Of a stretch of 38,540 nucleotides of DNA, positions 9,898-20,969 are shown in pieces. Source of the stretch: an uncultured Eisenbergiella sp. (GTDB taxonomy: Bacteria; Bacillota; Clostridia; Lachnospirales; Lachnospiraceae); NCBI GenBank assembly GCA_947631815.1, contig CANRMT010000013.1:1-38540 (forward strand), read 5' to 3'. The notes under the pieces were generated by a model. That model searched no databases and had not been told where the DNA came from. It was given only the letters and a program-made list of their open reading frames with translations. How positions within the stretch are numbered: the first letter of the stretch is position 1; each line of letters starts with the position of its first letter. The position numbers were made by a program, and so were the translations under genes.

Positions 9898-10377
9898 TCA
9901 TTTGTGGTATGGCTCGCCGCGGGAGATGCGGAATGCGCGGTAGATCTGCTCCAGAAGGATGACGCGCATGAGCTGATGGGGAAAGGTCATATCGGAGAAG
10001 CTCAAAAGCGAATCGGCCCGCCGGAGCACGTCCGGATGCAGCCCGAGGGAGCCCCCTATGACAAAACAGATATCACTGTTCCCGGAGACGGCCAGCCGGT
10101 CCAGCCGCCTGGAAAAGGCAACGCTGTCCAGCTTCTCGCCCTCGATCGCCAGCGCGATGCAGTAACAGTCGGGCCGGATACGCGGCAAAAGCCGGGCCGC
10201 TTCCCGCGCTTTGATCTGCCCCGCCATGAGATCGGACAGATCTTCCTCCGTTTTCTCATCGGCGACCTCCAGCAGCTCCAGCCTGCAGTAGCGGCCCAGC
10301 CTCTTTTCATATTCCGATACCGCCTCGCGGTAAAAACGTTCCTTCAGTTTCCCTACGGATAAGACTGTGATCCTCAT
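9898..10377 (-). CDS. rlmH: 23S rRNA (pseudouridine(1915)-N(3))-methyltransferase RlmH
   Basis: MRITVLSVGKLKERFYREAVSEYEKRLGRYC...FVIGGSLGLHPDVLRRADSLLSFSDMTFPHQLMRVILLEQIYRAFRI...YHK C-terminus. Confidence 0.97.
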   Translation of the reverse strand: MRITVLSVGKLKERFYREAVSEYEKRLGRYCRLELLEVADEKTEEDLSDLMAGQIKAREAARLLPRIRPDCYCIALAIEGEKLDSVAFSRRLDRLAVSGNSDICFVIGGSLGLHPDVLRRADSLLSFSDMTFPHQLMRVILLEQIYRAFRISRGEPYHK

Positions 10378-11093
10378 ACATCCTCGAACAGCTTCGTATA
10401 CATCTCGTCGGCAAATTGATCGAGAAACGCTTCGTCAAGATCCTCGAACTGCTCCCGGAGCTTGGCCTTCACCAGTTCCATCCGTTTGAAATACCGCATT
10501 TCATCGGAAAACTCCTCCGCGCCGCAGTCCAGATCCACCTGTTCCGGGTCGATCTGCTCCCGGCAGAAGGCAGTCATGAGCCGACGAAGCCGCTTTTCCT
10601 GCCTTCCCTTCACCGCCAGGGTCCTGGCGGTGCGCAGAGACAGCACGCCGAGGATGAGAAACGCGATGAACAGCCCGCCCATCACCAGGAGGGTGACATA
10701 ACGGACGGAAGGGTTCAATGTGACCGGCAGGATCCCAGCCGCGAGGGCGGCCAGAACAGCCAGTCCGATCCCGCCCACCGCGATCAGCGTATAGGCGCCG
10801 GATCTGTATTCCGCGGCCTTCTGGGCGGCGTCCTCATATACGGGAGCCGGGCCGCTCTCTTCCCCGCTTTCCGCGCCGTCAGCGTCCTCCGGACCTGACG
10901 CTTCCTCCGAAAACTCCGCATCTTCGTCCGCGAAAGATCCGTCTTCTTCTCCGAAGGCTTCCGCGGCGTAACCGTCCGTATCTCCGTCCGGTGCGGCCGC
11001 GTCCTCCAGCGAGGGCACCAGTCTGCTGCCGCAGTCGGCGCAGACCTCAATGCCCTCTACATATTCTACCTTGCATTTCGGACACCAGGGCAT
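10374..11093 (-). CDS. Zinc-ribbon membrane protein, function unknown
   Basis: MPWCPKCKVEYVEGIEVCADCGSRLV zinc ribbon, acidic linker, two hydrophobic segments; 4-nt overlap with rlmH. Confidence 0.75.
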   Translation of the reverse strand: MPWCPKCKVEYVEGIEVCADCGSRLVPSLEDAAAPDGDTDGYAAEAFGEEDGSFADEDAEFSEEASGPEDADGAESGEESGPAPVYEDAAQKAAEYRSGAYTLIAVGGIGLAVLAALAAGILPVTLNPSVRYVTLLVMGGLFIAFLILGVLSLRTARTLAVKGRQEKRLRRLMTAFCREQIDPEQVDLDCGAEEFSDEMRYFKRMELVKAKLREQFEDLDEAFLDQFADEMYTKLFEDV

Positions 11094-11095
11094 GC

Positions 11096-12493
11096 TCAGT
11101 TTCCTCCATGGCCGGAAAGATATTCGTCAATGCCTCTGGCGCCTGCACGTCCGGCGCCCATGGCCAGGATCACGGTGGCGGCCCCGGTGACGGCGTCTCC
11201 GCCCGCGTATACGCCTTCCTTGCTGGTCTGCCCGTTCTGCTCATCGGCAACGATGCATTTCCATTTGTTGACCTCCAGGCCCTCCGTCGTGGAGGAGATC
11301 AGCGGGTTGGGCGAAGTGCCCAGCGCCATGATCACCGTATCCAGCTCCAGCGTGAATTCCGAACCCGGCACCGCCACGGGACGCCTTCTGCCGGAGGCAT
11401 CGGGCTCGCCCAGCTCCATGCGGATGCAGGTCATCCCTTTCACCCAGCCCTTGTCGTCCACAAGGATCTCGACCGGATTGGTCAACAGATCGAAGATGAT
11501 GCCTTCCTCTTTGGCGTGATGCACTTCTTCTACACGCGCCGGAAGCTCCTCCTCGCTCCTCCTGTAGACGATATGCACCTCGGCCCCCAGACGGAGCGCG
11601 GTGCGCGCGGCATCCATAGCTACGTTGCCGCCGCCCACCACGGCGACCTTGCTGCTCTTCATGATGGGCGTGGGCGCATCCTGCCGGAACGCCTTCATCA
11701 GATTGCTCCTCGTCAGATACTCGTTGGCGGAAAAGACGCCGTTCGCGTTTTCACCGGGGATCCCCATGAATTTGGGCAGGCCCGCACCGGAACCGATGAA
11801 TACGGCGGAAAACCCTTCCTCAGACAGAAGCTGGTCGATGGTGACGGACTTCCCGATGATCACGTTGGTCTCGATCTTCACGCCCAGCGCCTTCACGTTC
11901 TCGATCTCCTTCTGCACCACGGCCTCCTTGGGCAGACGGAACTCCGGAATGCCGTAGACCAGAACGCCGCCCGGCTCATGGAGCGCTTCGAAGATCGTCA
12001 CGTCGTAGCCCAGCTTCGCCAGATCGCCCGCGCAGGTCAGTCCCGCAGGGCCGGAGCCGATGACCGCGACCTTCTTTCCCTTTTTCTCTGCGGTGCCTTC
12101 CGGCTTGATGCCCGCTTCCCTGGCCCAGTCCGCCACGAAGCGCTCCAGCTTGCCGATGGAGACGGGCTCCCCTTTGATCCCGCGGATGCACTTGCCCTCG
12201 CACTGGCTTTCCTGCGGGCAGACGCGGCCGCAGACCGCCGGAAGGGCGCTGGAAGCGCTGATGATCTGATAAGCGCCCTCTATATCGTTTTGCTTCACTT
12301 TTCCGATAAAGCCCGGAATATCGATGGCGACGGGGCAGCCCTTGACGCACTGCGCGTTGCGGCAGCCGATGCATCTCTGCGCCTCTTCCAGAGCCTCCTC
12401 TGCGTTGTAACCGTAACAAACCTCTTCAAAATTCGCGGCGCGCACCTTTGCGTCCTGTTCCCGGACGGGCACCTTCTTCAATACGTCTCCCAT
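11096..12493 (-). CDS. NADPH-dependent glutamate synthase small-subunit-like FAD/NAD(P)-binding protein (GltA/NfnB-type)
   Basis: CIGCRNAQCVKGCPVAIDIPGFI Fe-S motif; VAVIGSGPAGLTCAGDLAKLGYDVTIFEALHEPGGVLVYGIPEFRLPK; immediately downstream of the NfnA-like gene. Confidence 0.92.
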   Translation of the reverse strand: MGDVLKKVPVREQDAKVRAANFEEVCYGYNAEEALEEAQRCIGCRNAQCVKGCPVAIDIPGFIGKVKQNDIEGAYQIISASSALPAVCGRVCPQESQCEGKCIRGIKGEPVSIGKLERFVADWAREAGIKPEGTAEKKGKKVAVIGSGPAGLTCAGDLAKLGYDVTIFEALHEPGGVLVYGIPEFRLPKEAVVQKEIENVKALGVKIETNVIIGKSVTIDQLLSEEGFSAVFIGSGAGLPKFMGIPGENANGVFSANEYLTRSNLMKAFRQDAPTPIMKSSKVAVVGGGNVAMDAARTALRLGAEVHIVYRRSEEELPARVEEVHHAKEEGIIFDLLTNPVEILVDDKGWVKGMTCIRMELGEPDASGRRRPVAVPGSEFTLELDTVIMALGTSPNPLISSTTEGLEVNKWKCIVADEQNGQTSKEGVYAGGDAVTGAATVILAMGAGRAGARGIDEYLSGHGGN

Positions 12494-12508
12494 ATGAACC
12501 TCTCTTTC

Positions 12509-13393
12509 TCATCCTTCGCAGTTACCGCAGCCGCCGTGATGGGTGTCTCCCTCCTGTGCCGCCAGAAACGCTCTTCCTTCCTGTGTCTTGTACATGAGCT
12601 GACGCTGCATGGCCTCGTCAAAATTCACCTGATGGCCGTCGAATTCCGGGCCGTCCACGCATGCGAACTTCACCTTGCCGCCCACCGTGACGCGGCAGGC
12701 GCCGCACATGCCCGTTCCGTCGACCATGATGGGATTCAGGCTGACGACGGTGGGGATGTTCAGTTCCTTTGTCATTTTGCAGACGAACTTCATCATGATC
12801 ATCGGGCCGATGGCGATGCACACGTCATACTGCTTTCCTTCGCTGCACACCAGATCCTGGATGGTCTTCGTGACCATCCCGCTCCTGCCGTAGGAGCCGT
12901 CGTCGGTGGTCACATAGAGATTCCCGGCCACCGCCTCCATCTCCTTTTCCAGGATGAGCAGATCCTTCGTCTTCGCGCCCATGATGACATCCGCCGTCAC
13001 GCCCTGCTCCTTCAGCCATTTCACCTGGGGATAGACCGGGGCGGTGCCCACGCCTCCCGCCACGAAAAGGATCCTTTTTTTCTTCAGTTCATCCGCGGAT
13101 TCCTTTGTCAGATCCGACGCGCAGCCAAGAGGGCCCACCACATCGTGGAAGCTGTCTCCGGCCTTCAGCGCCTTCATATAGTATGTACTGGCGCCCACCA
13201 CCTGAAATACGATGGTGATCGTCCCTTTCCCGGCATCGTAGTCGCAGATCGTCAGCGGGATCCGTTCTCCATCCTCCCCCGTGCGCACGATGACGAACTG
13301 CCCCGGCAGACAGGACGCCGCGATGCGGGGCGCCTGCACATCCATCAGATAGATGTTGTTTGTCAGTTCCCTTGCCTGTAAAATCTGATACAT
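12509..13393 (-). CDS. Sulfide/dihydroorotate dehydrogenase-like FAD/NAD-binding protein (NfnA-type)
   Basis: MYQILQARELTNNIYLMDVQAPRIAASCLPGQFVIVR...C-terminal MVDGTGMCGACRVTVGGKVKFACVDGPEFDGHQVNFDEAMQRQ 2Fe-2S ligand region. Confidence 0.92.
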   Translation of the reverse strand: MYQILQARELTNNIYLMDVQAPRIAASCLPGQFVIVRTGEDGERIPLTICDYDAGKGTITIVFQVVGASTYYMKALKAGDSFHDVVGPLGCASDLTKESADELKKKRILFVAGGVGTAPVYPQVKWLKEQGVTADVIMGAKTKDLLILEKEMEAVAGNLYVTTDDGSYGRSGMVTKTIQDLVCSEGKQYDVCIAIGPMIMMKFVCKMTKELNIPTVVSLNPIMVDGTGMCGACRVTVGGKVKFACVDGPEFDGHQVNFDEAMQRQLMYKTQEGRAFLAAQEGDTHHGGCGNCEG

Positions 13394-13414
13394 TTTCCTT
13401 CACCTTTCCGCCCC

Positions 13415-14920
13415 TTAGGGCTCATTCTCTTCCGTTTCCGCCTCAGCGCTTTCGTCTTCCGGCGCCGCTTCGATCAGAAGCAGTCTGTAGCTGCCGTCCT
13501 CCGACCGCACGGCCTCATAACACTCCCCGGAGATATAGTTCACCACGTAATCCCTGCCCGTAGCATTGCTGACGCCCTCGGCCTCCTCATAATATTCCCG
13601 GTAAAAATAGTACCGGTTGTCGTTGATCACGAGAGGATACTTGTAGGTATAGATATTGCGGCCCTTTTTCCCCTCCAGATTCCCCTGCAGATCCTTCAGC
13701 TCGCCCGCGCTGCGCAGCGACAGCAGAAGCCGGTTCAGCGCGGCCTCCGTGGTCAGCACGGGATGCAGGTCCAGCGTATAGCTGACCTCCGTCACGCCGC
13801 TCCTGACGCCTCCGGGGGAGACAGTCACGAACCGGAAGACGGAATATCCCGACGGCATCCAGACCGGCCCCTCATAGGGCGTGCTCTCCGGCCCCGGATC
13901 CGTGGTATCCGTGGTATAAAAGACCCGGCAGTCCTCCGGCGCCTGCACCAGGATCTCCGTCGGCGTGCTGTACTCGCCCGATGCCGGAGAAACGGCAGGC
14001 GCATCCGGCACATGGACATCCACATAATAGGTCTCCTGGGCAATGTCGCTCCTTATGCCGTAGCCGTTGACCAGAAAAGCCCGGATCGTATACCTGCCCG
14101 CCTCCAGAGGGATCGGCGTGGTATAGATCTCGCTGTTTTCATCCGGCTCGCTGCCGTCCAGCGTGTAGTAGATCGTCCCCGTCGTGTTGCTGATGAGCTT
14201 CACGCTCAGCTTTTCGTAATAGGTGCCTCCCGGCACATCGAACTCCGGCGGAGCGGCCAGGTAATCCGTATAGAGGTTGCGGATCTCCCTGTCCTGGCAG
14301 TCCCGGAGCAGCTCGCTGATCTGCTGATAGGCTTCCTCCTTTTCCAGGATCAGGATGAGCCTTCGATACGCCTCTTCATTGGACCCCTCCAGCTCGATCA
14401 CGTGTCTGCAGAGCTCCTCGGAGGCCTCATATTCCTCCAGGCTGTAATAGCAGGAGGCCAGGGCGTTGAGATAGGACACGTTGTTGGGAGAAAGCTTCCC
14501 GGCCCTCTCGAGACGGGGCAGCGCCTGACGGTACCGGCCCTCCCGCAGCGCCGATGCGCCCAGGCTGTACTGATAGCCCGGCATGAACTGCAGAGCGATG
14601 TAGATGCCGCCCGAAAGAAGGCCGATCAGTACAAACGCGAGGATCATGCGGATCTGCTTTTTCCCCGGCGGCCAGAACAGGTCCGCCGTCTCGGCGCTCT
14701 CCCTCTCCTCCGCTTCTTCCCGGCTTTCGTCCGGGTGTGACTGCTCTTCTGTCGTCGATTCCCCAGGTGCCGTGATCTCAGTCGCCACATTCGATAAAGA
14801 TGTATGAATACTGTTTTCGATCTCGGGTTCAAATTCAGGAACGATCTGGATCTCTCTGCCGCATTTTTCGCAGTAGAGCTTCCCCTCCTGGATCTGTGCC
14901 CCGCAGTTCGGACATTTCAT
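13415..14920 (-). CDS. Zinc-ribbon, single-TM, TPR and chitobiase/beta-hexosaminidase C-terminal-like repeat protein
   Basis: MKCPNCGAQIQEGKLYCEKCG; TM; TPR-like helices; GTYYEKLSVKLISNTTGTIYYTLDGSEPDENSEIYTTPI resembles CHB_HEX_C_1, followed by a second similar domain. Confidence 0.75.
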   Translation of the reverse strand: MKCPNCGAQIQEGKLYCEKCGREIQIVPEFEPEIENSIHTSLSNVATEITAPGESTTEEQSHPDESREEAEERESAETADLFWPPGKKQIRMILAFVLIGLLSGGIYIALQFMPGYQYSLGASALREGRYRQALPRLERAGKLSPNNVSYLNALASCYYSLEEYEASEELCRHVIELEGSNEEAYRRLILILEKEEAYQQISELLRDCQDREIRNLYTDYLAAPPEFDVPGGTYYEKLSVKLISNTTGTIYYTLDGSEPDENSEIYTTPIPLEAGRYTIRAFLVNGYGIRSDIAQETYYVDVHVPDAPAVSPASGEYSTPTEILVQAPEDCRVFYTTDTTDPGPESTPYEGPVWMPSGYSVFRFVTVSPGGVRSGVTEVSYTLDLHPVLTTEAALNRLLLSLRSAGELKDLQGNLEGKKGRNIYTYKYPLVINDNRYYFYREYYEEAEGVSNATGRDYVVNYISGECYEAVRSEDGSYRLLLIEAAPEDESAEAETEENEP

Positions 14921-14972
14921 GGAGAATTCCTTTCCGGCAGCGCGGGTTTTGACCGCAGCCCCTTTCCGAACA

Positions 14973-16643
14973 TCAAAACAGGCCTGTGATCTTTCCGTCG
15001 GCGTCCACGTCGATCCCGTATGCCGCGGGATTTTTGGAGAGCCCCGGCATCGTCATGACCGCACCGGTCAGGGCGACTACAAAACCGGCCCCGGCGGAGA
15101 CATAGACCTCCCTGACATTGATCGTAAATCCGGCGGGACGGCCCAGCAGCGACGGGTCGTCGGAAAGCGAATACTGCGTCTTCGCCATACAGACCGGAAG
15201 TCCGCCGAAGCCCAGGTCCTCCAGCTTCTTTATCTGCTTTGCGGCGGCTGACGAAAAGCTCACGCCGTCCGCCCCGTAGATCTCCCTGGCGACCGTTTCG
15301 ATCTTTTCCCGGATCGGCAGCTTTTCATCGTAGAGCGGCCGGAAATGGGAGGGCTTTTCCTCCAGCGTCCTGAGGACCTCCTCCGCCAGCTCGATACCGC
15401 CTTCTCCGCCCTTTTCCCAGACTCTGGAAAGCGCGAAGCCGCAGCCCCTCTCGACGCAGAACGAGCGGACCAGTTCGGTCTCCGCTTCCGTATCCGTGAC
15501 GAAGGCATTCAGCGTGACGATCACAGGCACCCCGTATTTCTGAAGGTTTTCCATGTGCTTTTCCAGATTCGAAATGCCCCTTTGCAGAGCGGAAATATCC
15601 TCCCTGGCCAGCGCATCCTTCGCCGCGCCGCCGTTGTATTTCAGGGCGCGCACCGTGGCGACCAGCACGGCCGCATCCGGCTTTAATCCCGCCATCCTGC
15701 ACTTGATATCGAAAAACTTCTCCGCGCCCAGATCGGCGCCGAAGCCCGCCTCCGTGATCACATAATCGGCCATCCGCAGGGCCGCCTTCGTGGCGCGCAC
15801 GGAATTGCAGCCATGCGCGATATTGGCGAACGGACCGCCGTGGACGATCGCGGGCGTATGCTCCAGCGTCTGGATCAGATTCGGCTTCATGGCGTCCTTC
15901 AGAAGAGCGGCCATGGCCCCCACGGCCTTAAGGTCCCCGGCCGTTACCGGTTTCCCGGCATAATCATAGGCGGCAACGATCCTGGAAAGCCGGTCCTTCA
16001 GATCCTCCATATCGTCCGCCAGACAGAGGATCGCCATGATCTCCGAGGCCACGGTGATGACGAAATGGTCCTCGCGCACCACACCGTCCGTTTTGCCGCC
16101 CAGTCCCACCACGATGTTGCGCAGCGCCCTGTCGTTCATGTCCATACAGCGCTTCCAGACGATCTGCCTGGGATCGATCTGCAGGACGTTCCCCTGCTGG
16201 ATGTGATTGTCCAGAAGGGCGGCCAGCAGATTGTTCGCCGAGGTCACGGCATGGAAATCCCCGGTGAAGTGCAGATTCAGATCCTCCATGGGCACCACCT
16301 GGGCATAGCCGCCGCCCGAAGCGCCGCCCTTTATGCCGAAGCACGGTCCCAGCGAGGGCTCCCGCAGGGCGATCACGGCCTTTTTGTTCAGCCTGGCGAA
16401 CGCCTGCCCCAGCCCGACGGTGGTCGTGGTCTTGCCCTCTCCCGCCGGTGTGGGATTGACGGCCGTCACGAGGATCAGCTTTCCCTGGGGATTGTCCTGG
16501 ATCGAACGCAGATACTCATCCGACAGCTTCGCCTTGTACCGGCCGTAGGGCTCCAGCTCCTCCTCCGGAATGCCGAGCCTTGCCGCAACCCTGCCGATCG
16601 GCTCCAGAACCGCCTCCTGCGCGATCTCAATATCTGTTTTCAT
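14973..16643 (-). CDS. fhs: Formate--tetrahydrofolate ligase
   Basis: [97 protein letters not shown] terminus. Confidence 0.98.
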   Translation of the reverse strand: MKTDIEIAQEAVLEPIGRVAARLGIPEEELEPYGRYKAKLSDEYLRSIQDNPQGKLILVTAVNPTPAGEGKTTTTVGLGQAFARLNKKAVIALREPSLGPCFGIKGGASGGGYAQVVPMEDLNLHFTGDFHAVTSANNLLAALLDNHIQQGNVLQIDPRQIVWKRCMDMNDRALRNIVVGLGGKTDGVVREDHFVITVASEIMAILCLADDMEDLKDRLSRIVAAYDYAGKPVTAGDLKAVGAMAALLKDAMKPNLIQTLEHTPAIVHGGPFANIAHGCNSVRATKAALRMADYVITEAGFGADLGAEKFFDIKCRMAGLKPDAAVLVATVRALKYNGGAAKDALAREDISALQRGISNLEKHMENLQKYGVPVIVTLNAFVTDTEAETELVRSFCVERGCGFALSRVWEKGGEGGIELAEEVLRTLEEKPSHFRPLYDEKLPIREKIETVAREIYGADGVSFSSAAAKQIKKLEDLGFGGLPVCMAKTQYSLSDDPSLLGRPAGFTINVREVYVSAGAGFVVALTGAVMTMPGLSKNPAAYGIDVDADGKITGLF

Positions 16644-16663
16644 CCATCCGTCCTCCTGTGCGA

Positions 16664-19654
16664 TCAGACAGTTTCTTCCACAAACTGTTCAAATTCTTCC
16701 ATCGACATCAGCACCTTGCGGGGCTTGGTGCCCTCCTCGTCCCCCACGACGCCGACCTCGGCCAGCTGATCCATGATCCGGGCGGCGCGGTTGAAGCCGA
16801 TCTTGAACACGCGCTGCAGCATGCCGATGGAAGCCTTATCCTTATCGATAATGAACTTCCCGGCGTCCACAAAATATTCGTCGTACTGTGTCCCGCCGCC
16901 GGACGACGCGCCCCCTGCGCCGGAACCCATGCTTTTCATCTTCTCTTCCACGTCTTCGCTGTAGACATTCCCGATGTTCTGGTTCTTCAGGAAATCGACC
17001 ACCGCGGAAACCTCTTCATCCGATATAAAAGCGCCCTGTATGCGCACCGGCTTGGAATAGCCCTGCGGATAAAAGAGCATATCGCCCTTCCCCAGCAGCT
17101 TCTCCGCCCCGTTCATGTCCAGGATCGTCCTGGAATCCACGCCGCTGGAAACCGCGAACGCCACACGGCTGGGCATGTTGGCCTTGATCAGTCCCGTGAT
17201 GACATCCACGGACGGCCGCTGAGTGGCGATGATCAGATGGATCCCCGCGGCACGGGCCAGCTGAGCCAGACGGCAGATGGACTCCTCCACCTCTCCCGGA
17301 GCCACCATCATCAGATCCGCCAGCTCGTCCACGATGATGACGATCTGCGGCAGCTTCGCGGGCACATCCGCCTCTCCCTTCTGCCGCAGCTCCTCGACCT
17401 TCTTGTTGAACCCCTTCAGATCCCTGACATTATGATCCGCGAATTTGCGGTATCGGTCGGTCATTTCCGCGACGCCCCACTGCAGGGCGGCGGACGCCTT
17501 TTTCGGATCCGTCACGACAGGGATCAGAAGGTGCGGGATCCCGTTATAGACGCTGAGCTCCACGACCTTGGGGTCCACCAGGATCAGCTTGACCTCGGAT
17601 GGCTCCGCCTTGTACAGGATGCTCATGATCAGCGTGTTGATGCAGACGGACTTGCCGGAACCGGTGGAACCGGCGATCAGCATATGCGGCATCCGGGCGA
17701 TATCCGATACGATCGTCTTTCCCCCGATATCCTTGCCCACGGCAAAAGCGATCTTAGAGGGAAACTCCCGGAATTCGGCGGATTCCACCATATCCCGGAA
17801 GCCCACCGCCATCGTCCGCTTGTTCGGCACCTCGATGCCCACCGCGGATTTGCCGAGGATCGGCGCCTCGATGCGGATGTCCGCAGCGGCCAGGTTCAGC
17901 TTGATATCGTCCGCAAGGCTTAAGATCTTGCTGACCCTGACGCCCTGCTCCGGCTGGAGCTCATAGCGGGTGACCGTAGGCCCCTGGCTGATATCCGTGA
18001 TCGTCACGCGCACGCCAAAGGTCTGCAGGGTCTCCTGCAGATGTCTGGCGGTCTCCTTCAGCTGATCCACGCTGTCGCCGCTGTCCGCCCTGTCCGCCTT
18101 GCGCAGCAGCGACACGGGCGGAAAACGGTATGGGCGCGGTGCGGGCGCGGGCTTCGCCGCCTTCTGCGCCTTTCCGTCCTGCTCTCCGCTTCCGGCGGAC
18201 GGCCGCGGTCCGGCAGATGCCGATCCTTTCCCCGATAGGTTGGAAGGCTGAGGCCTCCGGGACTCTGCCGCGGATTCCCCGAAACGCCCTGCGGATGCGG
18301 GATCAACCTCTAAAGCCGCGGTCCCGGGACGCTCTTCCCGGGGAAGATACGCCTTGGGACGCCTGTCCGGCCTTTCGTCATCGGTCTGCACTTCTGCGGG
18401 CTCCGGCTCCTCCAGAGCCTGCACGGCAGATGCCGCGGCGGCAGTCCCTGTTGCGGACCGTGCGCGCTTTGGCTCGCCGAAGCGGATCTCCTTCATATCG
18501 GAAAAGACATCGGACCGGCGCAGCACCAGATCCTCCGTGATATCCGGTTCCCGGTCCGGATACGCTTCGATATCCGGCGCCGTCTCCGGCAAAACGGTCT
18601 CCGTCTCCGGCTGTGCCTCCTGCACCCTGCCGGTCTCCTGAACGGTTCCCGCTGTATGTATCCGTATATGATCCTGCCCGTCCGCGCCTGCACCGCCCAG
18701 CGGCACCGCATTGCGGATCTCCACGCGGCTCTCCTTTTCCTCCGACAGCGTGATCTCATGAACGTCGTCGCGGGGCTCCTTCTGGGAGGCGGCATCCTTC
18801 AGGCTGGTATCCATCATCACGCCGGACACCTTGCGGTCCATGCGCAAAAGCTGCTCCTCTTCCCTGCGCTGCCGCTCCTCCTGCTTCTGCCGTTCCCTTT
18901 CCAGCCGTCTGGAGCGCATCTCGTCCCGCATTTCCTGCCGCTTCGCCAGGGACTCTTCCCGCTTCGCCTGATTCTGCTCCCGCCGTATCTCACTCTTTTC
19001 ACGCCGCACCTGCGCATCCGCCCTGGCGGATTCGTATACGTAGCGCCCGGATGTCCTCACGCGGTTCACGAAGGACTTCTCCGTGATCACGACGGCGCAG
19101 ATGATCGTCAGCACGAGGAGCAGAAGGACCGTGCCCACCATGCCCAGGAAATGATACATCAGCCAGGCCAGCGAACCGGACAGAACGCCGCCGCCCGCCT
19201 TCGCCGAAGAGCTGGTCTCATACAGCTCCTTCACGGACCAGGTCTCCGGAAGCGTGCCGCCCCGGTGGACCAGCTCCAGGATCACGCCGATCAGAAAAAA
19301 CAGCAGGATACCCGACGCCAGCTTTCTGACCGCCGCCCGGTTCCCCTGATTGGAAATGCCGAAGGCGACGGCGATGAACGCAAGCACTGGGGCCGCGTAG
19401 GCCGCCTGCCCGAATATCCCGAACATCACGCGGCTCACGGCGTCTCCCACCACGCCGATCAGGCCGAAATTGCATAAAAACAACAAGACGGTGAGCGCGA
19501 AGACGCCGATCAGAACGATCTCGTCCGCGATGGCGCTTTCCTCCGGCGTCCTCACCGGTTCCTGTTTCGCTTTCGTATTGGATCTACCCCGGCTCCCCTT
19601 CGCATTCTGCGGCCGGGAAGCGCTGCCTCTGCTTCTCTGAGCAGATGATGCCAT
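16664..19654 (-). CDS. DNA translocase FtsK/SpoIIIE
   Basis: N-terminal 4-TM region, low-complexity linker, [23 protein letters not shown] Walker [12 protein letters not shown]-terminal gamma domain. Confidence 0.96.
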   Translation of the reverse strand: MASSAQRSRGSASRPQNAKGSRGRSNTKAKQEPVRTPEESAIADEIVLIGVFALTVLLFLCNFGLIGVVGDAVSRVMFGIFGQAAYAAPVLAFIAVAFGISNQGNRAAVRKLASGILLFFLIGVILELVHRGGTLPETWSVKELYETSSSAKAGGGVLSGSLAWLMYHFLGMVGTVLLLLVLTIICAVVITEKSFVNRVRTSGRYVYESARADAQVRREKSEIRREQNQAKREESLAKRQEMRDEMRSRRLERERQKQEERQRREEEQLLRMDRKVSGVMMDTSLKDAASQKEPRDDVHEITLSEEKESRVEIRNAVPLGGAGADGQDHIRIHTAGTVQETGRVQEAQPETETVLPETAPDIEAYPDREPDITEDLVLRRSDVFSDMKEIRFGEPKRARSATGTAAAASAVQALEEPEPAEVQTDDERPDRRPKAYLPREERPGTAALEVDPASAGRFGESAAESRRPQPSNLSGKGSASAGPRPSAGSGEQDGKAQKAAKPAPAPRPYRFPPVSLLRKADRADSGDSVDQLKETARHLQETLQTFGVRVTITDISQGPTVTRYELQPEQGVRVSKILSLADDIKLNLAAADIRIEAPILGKSAVGIEVPNKRTMAVGFRDMVESAEFREFPSKIAFAVGKDIGGKTIVSDIARMPHMLIAGSTGSGKSVCINTLIMSILYKAEPSEVKLILVDPKVVELSVYNGIPHLLIPVVTDPKKASAALQWGVAEMTDRYRKFADHNVRDLKGFNKKVEELRQKGEADVPAKLPQIVIIVDELADLMMVAPGEVEESICRLAQLARAAGIHLIIATQRPSVDVITGLIKANMPSRVAFAVSSGVDSRTILDMNGAEKLLGKGDMLFYPQGYSKPVRIQGAFISDEEVSAVVDFLKNQNIGNVYSEDVEEKMKSMGSGAGGASSGGGTQYDEYFVDAGKFIIDKDKASIGMLQRVFKIGFNRAARIMDQLAEVGVVGDEEGTKPRKVLMSMEEFEQFVEETV

Positions 19655-19750
19655 ATTGCCTCTCCTCCTGTGATCCGGGCGGATTTCCTGGTCCGAATCT
19701 CTATAAGTATATCACTGAATCCTCTTCTTGTCACTATCGCGATTTTCTTT

Positions 19751-20461
19751 TTATCGCGCTCCGTCCCGCTCCTTCCGGCTCTCCGCCGCCATCCTGTGCA
19801 GCCTGGCGAGCGCGTCCCGGATGCCGCCGACCTCCGAAATGATGCCTTCGCGCACCGCATCCTCTCCCACCAGGATGGTGCCCAGATCCTTGGTCAGCAT
19901 CCCCTGGTTCATCATCAGCTCCTCCATCCGTTTCTGCGTGATGCCGCAGTGTGCGCACACGAACCCGGTGATCCGATCCTGGATCTGCCGGAAATAGTCG
20001 AACGTCTGAGGCGCGCCGATCACCGTGCCGCTCATCCGCACCGGATGGATCACCATCGTGCCGGTCGGCACGATATAGGAATAATCCGTGCTCACCGCGA
20101 TGGGCACGCCGATGGAATGGCTCCCGCCCAGCACCAGAGAGACCGTCGGCTTGCTCAGCGACGCGATCATCTCCGCGATGGCGAGGCCTGCCTCCACGTC
20201 ACCGCCCATCGTGTTGATCAGGACCAGCAGACCGGCGATCCGGCTGCTGTCCTCTATGGCGGCGAGCTGCGGCAGAATATGTTCGTATTTGGTGGTCTTC
20301 GACGTGCTGCCCAGATTGTCGTGCCCTTCGATCTCTCCGATGATCGTCAGCAGGTGAATGGCGCCGTCCCCGTCCTGTGCCGGAAACGTCATCTGTCCCG
20401 TCTGTTCGATCCGCTCATCCCTGTGCGCTTCCTGATCCTCTTTCTTTCCCATATGATCCAC
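19751..20461 (-). CDS. ClpP-fold serine protease, translocation-enhancing protein TepA-like
   Basis: INTMGGDVEAGLAIAEMIASLSKPTVSLVLGGSHSIGVPIAVSTDYSYIVPTGTMVIHPVRMSG; located just upstream of the spoIIIE-like gene. Confidence 0.87.
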   Translation of the reverse strand: MDHMGKKEDQEAHRDERIEQTGQMTFPAQDGDGAIHLLTIIGEIEGHDNLGSTSKTTKYEHILPQLAAIEDSSRIAGLLVLINTMGGDVEAGLAIAEMIASLSKPTVSLVLGGSHSIGVPIAVSTDYSYIVPTGTMVIHPVRMSGTVIGAPQTFDYFRQIQDRITGFVCAHCGITQKRMEELMMNQGMLTKDLGTILVGEDAVREGIISEVGGIRDALARLHRMAAESRKERDGAR

Positions 20462-20584
20462 TCCCGCCGTATCGCATGATCTCTTTGGGATGAGTATGCG
20501 CGGATGCGGGCGCTTTTATGCAGAAGCGCGCGGACATAGAAACGGAGCGCACGGGCCGATCAGGCGCACAGCGCGCGCCGCGCA

Positions 20585-20821
20585 TCAAAGGTCGAAATCA
20601 TCCTCCTCCGGCGGCAGGATATCGTAGCACATCCGTTCCGGCGCGGGCTCCAGGGAATATCCCATGTCCCGCCGTACGTGCCGTTTCGGGACGGGGAGCG
20701 GATTGCGGAACGGTTCTCCGGGTCTCGGGGCGACCTGCACCGTCTTCACCTTTTCTCCTGCGGCGGATGAAGCAACGGCCTCCTCCGGGGCGTCCCCGGC
20801 CGATTCATGATATTCCGGCAT
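20585..20821 (-). CDS. Small hypothetical protein (78 aa)
   Basis: ORF fills the gap between yebC and tepA on the coding strand; acidic tail PPEEDDFDL; no family recognised. Confidence 0.5.
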   Translation of the reverse strand: MPEYHESAGDAPEEAVASSAAGEKVKTVQVAPRPGEPFRNPLPVPKRHVRRDMGYSLEPAPERMCYDILPPEEDDFDL

Positions 20822-20901
20822 ATCGGGCCTCTCTTTCTTTCGTGCGCTTTTTCACATCCCCGGCGGCCATGCGGCGCCGGATGCGCACGCAGAATATGCA
20901 C

Positions 20902-20943
20902 AAAGAAAACGGGGAATGCCGGAACGTCCTCCGGCGATTCCCC
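20902..20943 (-). terminator. Probable Rho-independent terminator downstream of yebC
   Basis: Stem ggggaat(c)gccgga/tccggcattcccc with loop; minus-strand T-rich tail GTTTTCTTT. Confidence 0.75.
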
Positions 20944-20969
20944 ATATCCGATCGTCAGCTGAAAAGGGA

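Noticed and set aside
9602-9901. 99-aa minus-strand ORF between rlmH and yqfC
   Set aside because: Lies over the palindrome; its two arms give the same peptide in both orientations, so it is explained by the inverted repeat rather than coding
10991-13381. 796-aa plus-strand ORF
   Set aside because: Antisense shadow of the GltA/NfnB-like and NfnA-like genes in high-GC DNA; no recognisable domains, His/Arg/Asp-rich composition
16580-17923. 447-aa plus-strand ORF
   Set aside because: Antisense to the spoIIIE/ftsK-like gene
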